Part shown: positions 59,994 to 64,000 of the stretch, piece by piece | How positions within the stretch are numbered: position 1 is the first letter of the stretch | Layout: each line of letters begins with the position of its first letter | Translations under genes and position numbers: made by a program | The notes under the pieces: generated by a model | What the model saw: the letters and a program-made list of their open reading frames with translations, nothing else | Databases searched by the model: none | Told to the model about the DNA's origin: nothing | DNA from: CALJFL01 sp047633055 | GTDB taxonomy: Bacteria; Pseudomonadota; Gammaproteobacteria; Pseudomonadales; Halieaceae | Direction: 5' to 3' | Assembly (NCBI GenBank): GCA_047633055.1 | Contig: JBLIEI010000018.1 | Coordinates: 1 to 64,000 of the forward strand | DNA: 64,000 nt

Positions 59994-62972
59994 TTACACT
60001 TCGAACGTGCTACCGTAATTGCTCTGAGGTAATTCCAGTAATACACGGGTTCCTGTGTCATGGTCTTCCGTGGCGGGGCTGCGAATCTGCAAGGTGCCCC
60101 CCATATCCTCGACAATACTATAGACCAGCGCCAGACCCAGGCCGGTGCCTTCCCCCGGGTCCTTAGTGGTAAAAAACGGTTCGAAGATGCGATCCATCAC
60201 CTCAGCGGGAATCCCCGAGCCATTATCTTCAACCGAAATCATTACTTGCTCGCCCTGCAGATCTTCGCTGACGATCACAAAGCCTCCGTCCTCGCAGGCA
60301 TCTCGCGCGTTGGCCAGTAGATTAATAAACACCTGTAACAGGCGTTGGCTGTCTGCCAGAACCAGTTGTTCCCGGCCGCATTTATTTTGGTAGTTAATAT
60401 GCTTGGCCTGCCTGTCGAGTTGTAGCAGGTGAATGGCCTCATCCACACAGTCTGCCAGATTACAGGGCCCCAATCTCAGGTCGCCTGCGCCTGACCCTAC
60501 ATGCGAGAAATTAACCAGCGACTCGACAATACGGGTCACCCGATCTGTTTGCTTGAGAATGTTCTCGGCGGTATCACGCACTTCCTCAGGATCATTTTCG
60601 TACGCCAGATTTTGTGCAAGACAGGCGATGCCGGTGACCGGATTGCCAATTTCGTGGGCGACACCGGCCGCCAGGCGACCGATAGAAGCCAAGCGTTCAC
60701 TGTGTAAAAGTTCGTTTTGCAGCACTTCGTAATCGGTGACGTCCTCCACCAAAATCACCCGGACTGCATCATCCCTCGTGCCACTGTGAGACGCTTTATG
60801 CAGACTGATCCAGCGGGAATTGCCACTCTCCAATACGACTTCACGTTTTGCTACAGCCTCCGAGTCGGCGTTGATGAAATCTCTTATTATCTCGCGCCAT
60901 GGGGAGTTCACAGAGCTGATTAAGGCGCCTACAACCGCGCCCGCCGAAATGCCGGTAATCTGCTCCATACTGCGATTCCACAACAGAATTTCGCCGTCAT
61001 CAGCGGAGGAGCAGACACCCATGGGGAGATTGTCCAAAGTCTCGCGATAGTGGCGACGCAGATTGTTCAGGTCAGCGGCCACGCCGGTAAATTGTCCCTG
61101 GGCCTTATCAACTTTGCGCTCCAGCAGGGTGAAGTCTTCCGGTGTGTCCTGCAGTTCAGGTTGGTAGGGCAGGCAGCGGTTGACCATGCTTAGTGCCACA
61201 GCGGGTCCGAGCAGCCTCGATAAATTTGTTTCCAGCCTGACCCGCAACCGACGCAGCGCATAAGGCCGGGACTCATCGGCATCGAACTGAAGCTCGGCGA
61301 GTGCCCGGTTAACTTCAGTCGTGGCGATTTCTTCGCCCAGGCCCTCACTAAGGAGAATGGAAAATTCAGCCGCGTCAGCTATTGCGAGGGTCTGTCTTGG
61401 CGGCCGTTTGTTATCATCCATGGAGCAAATCTCAGCCGCCACCTGTTCCTCGTTGCTGACTCGGGTGAAGACGGAGACGGCGACGAACACCACAACATTG
61501 AAAAACAAAGCGATAAGGCTGTCCGTTCCCCAGGTGCTGGCAGGTCCGCCAAACCATTGAGTGATCCAGGAGTACAGCCAGTCCGGGCGAGGGCCGCCCA
61601 GCACCGGCAACAATAAAGTCAGTATCCATAAACAAAGCCCTACCGCCAGACCCGCCAGCAACCCCTTGCGATTAGCGCCTGGCCAGTAGAGCGTGGCCAC
61701 AATGCCAGGCAAAAAATGCAGGGTGCCGCCGAAGGCGACGAAGCCGAGTTCGGCCAGGCTCTGGCGGCCATTGAGTGTGAGGAAAAATAAATAACCAGCG
61801 CCGATGAGCAGGGTGATTAAGCCGCGGCGTTGCCACTGCAACTTGATATAAAGGTTTTGATCACGATGCAGCGGCAATACGGTGCGCGGTAATACCAGGT
61901 GATTGAGGCACATGTTTGCCAGCGCCAGAGTGGTGACAATGATGGTGGCACTGGCAGCCGAGAGGCCGGCGGCGAAGGCAGTGGCGCTGATAGCGGTTGA
62001 CTCCAGAGCCAAGCCAATAGCGATTCCTGAATACTCCACTGGCAGATCATGGCCCAGCTTCATACCGGCCCAGATCAGTGGCAAAACCGGTAAGCCCAGC
62101 AGCAGCAGGTACAAGGGCAGCGCCCAGCTGGCGACCCGCATATCCTCAATGTCGGTGTTCTCGGCGAAGGCCATATGAAATATGTGCGGCATGCAGACCG
62201 CGCCTGCGAAAAAGAGCAGCAGCATGGTGCGGGCCGATTCACCGTTGACCGGGCGTTCCAGCATGGCGGTAACCTGTGGCTGAGTGGATAGCCACACCTC
62301 CATATCAGCGAAGCCGCCAAACACCTGATTTACCACCATGAACATAAGCGCCAGCATGGCGGTCATTTTTACCAATGATTCAAATGCGATGGCGGTGACC
62401 ATGCCGGTATTGCGGTTGGGTGTTGAAACGTTACGGGTACCAAAAAAAATCGAGAAGGCGGTAATGATGATGCAAAACAGCAACGCCAGCCCGTCCTGAT
62501 GCTCGGTGGCCGGTAGCAGACGAGCATCGTCTCCTGCCAGAATATGGATGGTGTCGGCAACCGCCTGTATCTGCAGTGCCAACAATGGCAGCAGTGTTGC
62601 GCACATGGCCAGAGTCACTGCAGCGCCTACCCACTGGCTACGAAACCTGAACGCGAGAACATCAGCCATTGAGGCCAATTGGTAGACCCGGCACAGGCGC
62701 AAAATTGGCAGCAGCACGAGCGTGGCGACCAGAAACATCATGACGACGCCAATGTAGTAAAATAAATAGCTGTAGCCGTACTCTGCGGCCAAGGCAAACA
62801 CGCCATTGGTCGCGATAGCGCCGGCGATAACGCCGAGTGACAACACATAGGTTGCCGGATGGTGGGTGATACGCCTGGGTAATAAGCCGCGGTCCGCGGC
62901 CAGAGCGACCAGAAACATGGCAGAGAGATAGGCGATGGTAACCAGAACAATCTGGCTGAGGCTAAAGCTCAT
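59994..62972 (-). CDS. cbrA: transporter-linked sensor histidine kinase CbrA
   Basis: This 992-residue kinase has an N-terminal SLC5/SSS-type transporter domain of about 13 membrane helices (to about residue 520). Then come a linker (about 540-640), a PAS domain (about 645-745), a HisKA domain with the phospho-His in GVAHEIGNPVTG near 770, and an ATPase domain (NLLANARDACEDGG, then VEDNGSGIP and GEGTGLGLALVY). It senses nutrient state, possibly histidine transport, and phosphorylates CbrB. The ATG at 62972 (MSFSLSQIV) matches Pseudomonas CbrA and overlaps cbrX. A TTG 12 codons upstream is the less likely start. Confidence 0.94.
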   Translation of the reverse strand: MSFSLSQIVLVTIAYLSAMFLVALAADRGLLPRRITHHPATYVLSLGVIAGAIATNGVFALAAEYGYSYLFYYIGVVMMFLVATLVLLPILRLCRVYQLASMADVLAFRFRSQWVGAAVTLAMCATLLPLLALQIQAVADTIHILAGDDARLLPATEHQDGLALLFCIIITAFSIFFGTRNVSTPNRNTGMVTAIAFESLVKMTAMLALMFMVVNQVFGGFADMEVWLSTQPQVTAMLERPVNGESARTMLLLFFAGAVCMPHIFHMAFAENTDIEDMRVASWALPLYLLLLGLPVLPLIWAGMKLGHDLPVEYSGIAIGLALESTAISATAFAAGLSAASATIIVTTLALANMCLNHLVLPRTVLPLHRDQNLYIKLQWQRRGLITLLIGAGYLFFLTLNGRQSLAELGFVAFGGTLHFLPGIVATLYWPGANRKGLLAGLAVGLCLWILTLLLPVLGGPRPDWLYSWITQWFGGPASTWGTDSLIALFFNVVVFVAVSVFTRVSNEEQVAAEICSMDDNKRPPRQTLAIADAAEFSILLSEGLGEEIATTEVNRALAELQFDADESRPYALRRLRVRLETNLSRLLGPAVALSMVNRCLPYQPELQDTPEDFTLLERKVDKAQGQFTGVAADLNNLRRHYRETLDNLPMGVCSSADDGEILLWNRSMEQITGISAGAVVGALISSVNSPWREIIRDFINADSEAVAKREVVLESGNSRWISLHKASHSGTRDDAVRVILVEDVTDYEVLQNELLHSERLASIGRLAAGVAHEIGNPVTGIACLAQNLAYENDPEEVRDTAENILKQTDRVTRIVESLVNFSHVGSGAGDLRLGPCNLADCVDEAIHLLQLDRQAKHINYQNKCGREQLVLADSQRLLQVFINLLANARDACEDGGFVIVSEDLQGEQVMISVEDNGSGIPAEVMDRIFEPFFTTKDPGEGTGLGLALVYSIVEDMGGTLQIRSPATEDHDTGTRVLLELPQSNYGSTFEV

Positions 62973-63138
62973 CGGGATACCGACTGCGTTGATTCCAGTA
63001 GGCAGCAAGCACCATCAATAGCCAGAGCAGGTAGGGCCGATACCAGACGGCGCCACCGGTAAATGCCCAGGCTTCAATCGAGGGCAGAAAAATAAGCGCA
63101 AGCCCCAATATCATCAGCAGGGCTCGATTGATGTACAT
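62962..63138 (-). CDS. cbrX: small two-helix membrane protein upstream of cbrA (CbrX-like)
   Basis: This 58-residue ORF from ATG 63138 starts MYINRALLMILGLALIF and has two hydrophobic helices (about 6-19 and 36-48) with AFTGGAVWYRPY between them. It ends RSRYPDEL with a TAG. Its last 11 bp overlap the start of cbrA, so the two are translationally coupled. In Pseudomonas a small ORF called cbrX lies in the same place and affects cbrA translation. The identity here rests on position, size and membrane character. Confidence 0.75.
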   Translation of the reverse strand: MYINRALLMILGLALIFLPSIEAWAFTGGAVWYRPYLLWLLMVLAAYWNQRSRYPDEL

Positions 63139-63204
63139 GGTGATAGTTTTCCCGGACGGTAAGGCCCCCGATACTACTGAAGCTGGGATAAGCGGTAAAG
63201 CGGT

Positions 63205-64000
63205 TCAGCGTTGTTGGATAGACATCCGTGCGGGTACGGCATCGCGGGACCAACCGAGAACAGCGTGCTTGATTAACTCTTGAGGGCATTCCAGTTCAAC
63301 GGCAGGCGGTGCCTGCTGCAGGAAGGCCAGCGCATAACGTAAATTGGTACAGGCGAGTTCATCATCCAGTGGCGTCGCATGACTTCGCTTGCTCAGTTTC
63401 TGTCCCAGTGAATTACTGATTATCGGGATATGGCCATATTTTGGGGCGGGATAGGTAAGGGCTTGCTGCAGGTAAAGCTGGCGTGCGCTGGAGTCCAGAA
63501 TATCCGAGCCTCGAATAATATGGGAAATTTTCTGTTCGGCATCATCTACCACCACCGCGAGTTGGTAGGCGTACAGGGAGTCCTTACGCTTAACGATGAA
63601 GTCTGGGGTATCGCGGCCCAGGGGTACATGCTGTTGGCCCTGCCAGATATCGTCAAACCCCAGACATGCCCCCTCGGGCACTGCTATCCGTAACGCTCGG
63701 GGCTGGGCTACGTCGTGTTGCCGTAGCAAGCAGCGGCCTCTGCAACTTCCGTCAGGACCTAGGCGGCTTCGTGTGCAATCACAATGAAATAACAGGCCCA
63801 GCTCACTGAGTTGGTTCAAGGCGTGTTCGTAGGCCTCATTGCGCTGTCCCTGCCACATAACCTCGCCATCCCAATGCAGGCCATGGCGATCGAGGCTGGT
63901 AAAAATCAAGTCGGCGGCGCCGCGAATTACGCGTGGCGGGTCCAGGTCTTCCATGCGCAATAACCACTCACCCTGCTGGTGGCGGGCATCCAGGAAGCTG
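63205..64000 (-). CDS. gluQ: glutamyl-Q tRNA(Asp) synthetase, N-terminus beyond window
   Basis: About 264 residues are visible. The protein is a shortened glutamyl-tRNA synthetase that glutamylates queuosine of tRNA-Asp. The visible start SFLDARHQQGEWLLRMEDLDPP corresponds to a position some 30 residues into the E. coli protein. The zinc site CDCTRSRLGPDGSCRGRC lies at about residues 75-90 of the visible part, and the KMSKS-like LGQKLSKRSHATPL near 205. It lacks the anticodon-binding domain. The 5' end, with the HIGH motif, is off the window. gluQ beside cbrA is a known gammaproteobacterial order. Confidence 0.93.
   Translation of the reverse strand, partial: SFLDARHQQGEWLLRMEDLDPPRVIRGAADLIFTSLDRHGLHWDGEVMWQGQRNEAYEHALNQLSELGLLFHCDCTRSRLGPDGSCRGRCLLRQHDVAQPRALRIAVPEGACLGFDDIWQGQQHVPLGRDTPDFIVKRKDSLYAYQLAVVVDDAEQKISHIIRGSDILDSSARQLYLQQALTYPAPKYGHIPIISNSLGQKLSKRSHATPLDDELACTNLRYALAFLQQAPPAVELECPQELIKHAVLGWSRDAVPARMSIQQR

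Overview
The window looks like a chromosome segment of a free-living, probably marine gammaproteobacterium. It carries two conserved gammaproteobacterial blocks: carAB-greA / yhbY / rlmE-ftsH-folP-glmM-tpiA-secG-tRNA-Leu(GAG)-tRNA-fMet-rimP-nusA-infB-rbfA-truB-rpsO-pnp, and gluQ-cbrX-cbrA-cbrB-(sRNA)-pcnB-folK-dNK-panB-panC. The second order is the one known from Pseudomonas. The wealth of acyl-CoA dehydrogenases, the photolyase and the TonB-receptor remnant would fit a Cellvibrionales/Halieaceae-like lineage, but that placement is inference.

Layout. 0-1.3 kb: urease genes ureD-ureA-ureB (minus strand, cut by the left edge). 1.9-5.4 kb: htpX, a class I photolyase and a luciferase-like monooxygenase. 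5.4-9.6 kb: a four-gene DUF3348 / MotA-like DUF802 / MotB-like OmpA / DUF2894 cluster that probably encodes a peptidoglycan-anchored proton-channel complex with a long cytoplasmic tail, similar in plan to ZorAB. 9.7-14.2 kb: glycerate 2-kinase, two divergent phosphoribosyltransferase paralogues, a CadD-like transporter and a decayed TonB-dependent receptor. 14.3-29 kb: an acyl-CoA catabolic island with five acyl-CoA dehydrogenases, MaoC hydratase, 3-hydroxyacyl-CoA dehydrogenase, thiolase, thioesterase, oxidoreductases, an MFS exporter and a TetR regulator. Two of its operons start from near-identical promoter/operator elements.

29-51 kb is the housekeeping block for pyrimidine/arginine precursor, folate, cell wall, translation and RNA decay. 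carA is preceded by a leader peptide that spans an intrinsic terminator. tRNA-Leu is followed by two 79-bp repeats carrying copies of its 3' end. 51-58 kb, mostly minus strand: acs, panC, panB, a deoxynucleoside kinase, folK and pcnB.

58-64 kb is the CbrA/CbrB nutrient-sensing two-component system, with the small coupled gene cbrX and gluQ. The 557-bp gap between cbrB and pcnB holds a good sigma-54 promoter and about 300 nt with three identical CAATAACAATAA motifs and two copies of a hairpin module. By position, promoter type and motif content this is a CrcZ-like Hfq/Crc-sequestering sRNA. It is the strongest candidate here for an undescribed element. The MotAB-like cluster and the shared acyl-CoA promoter element come next.
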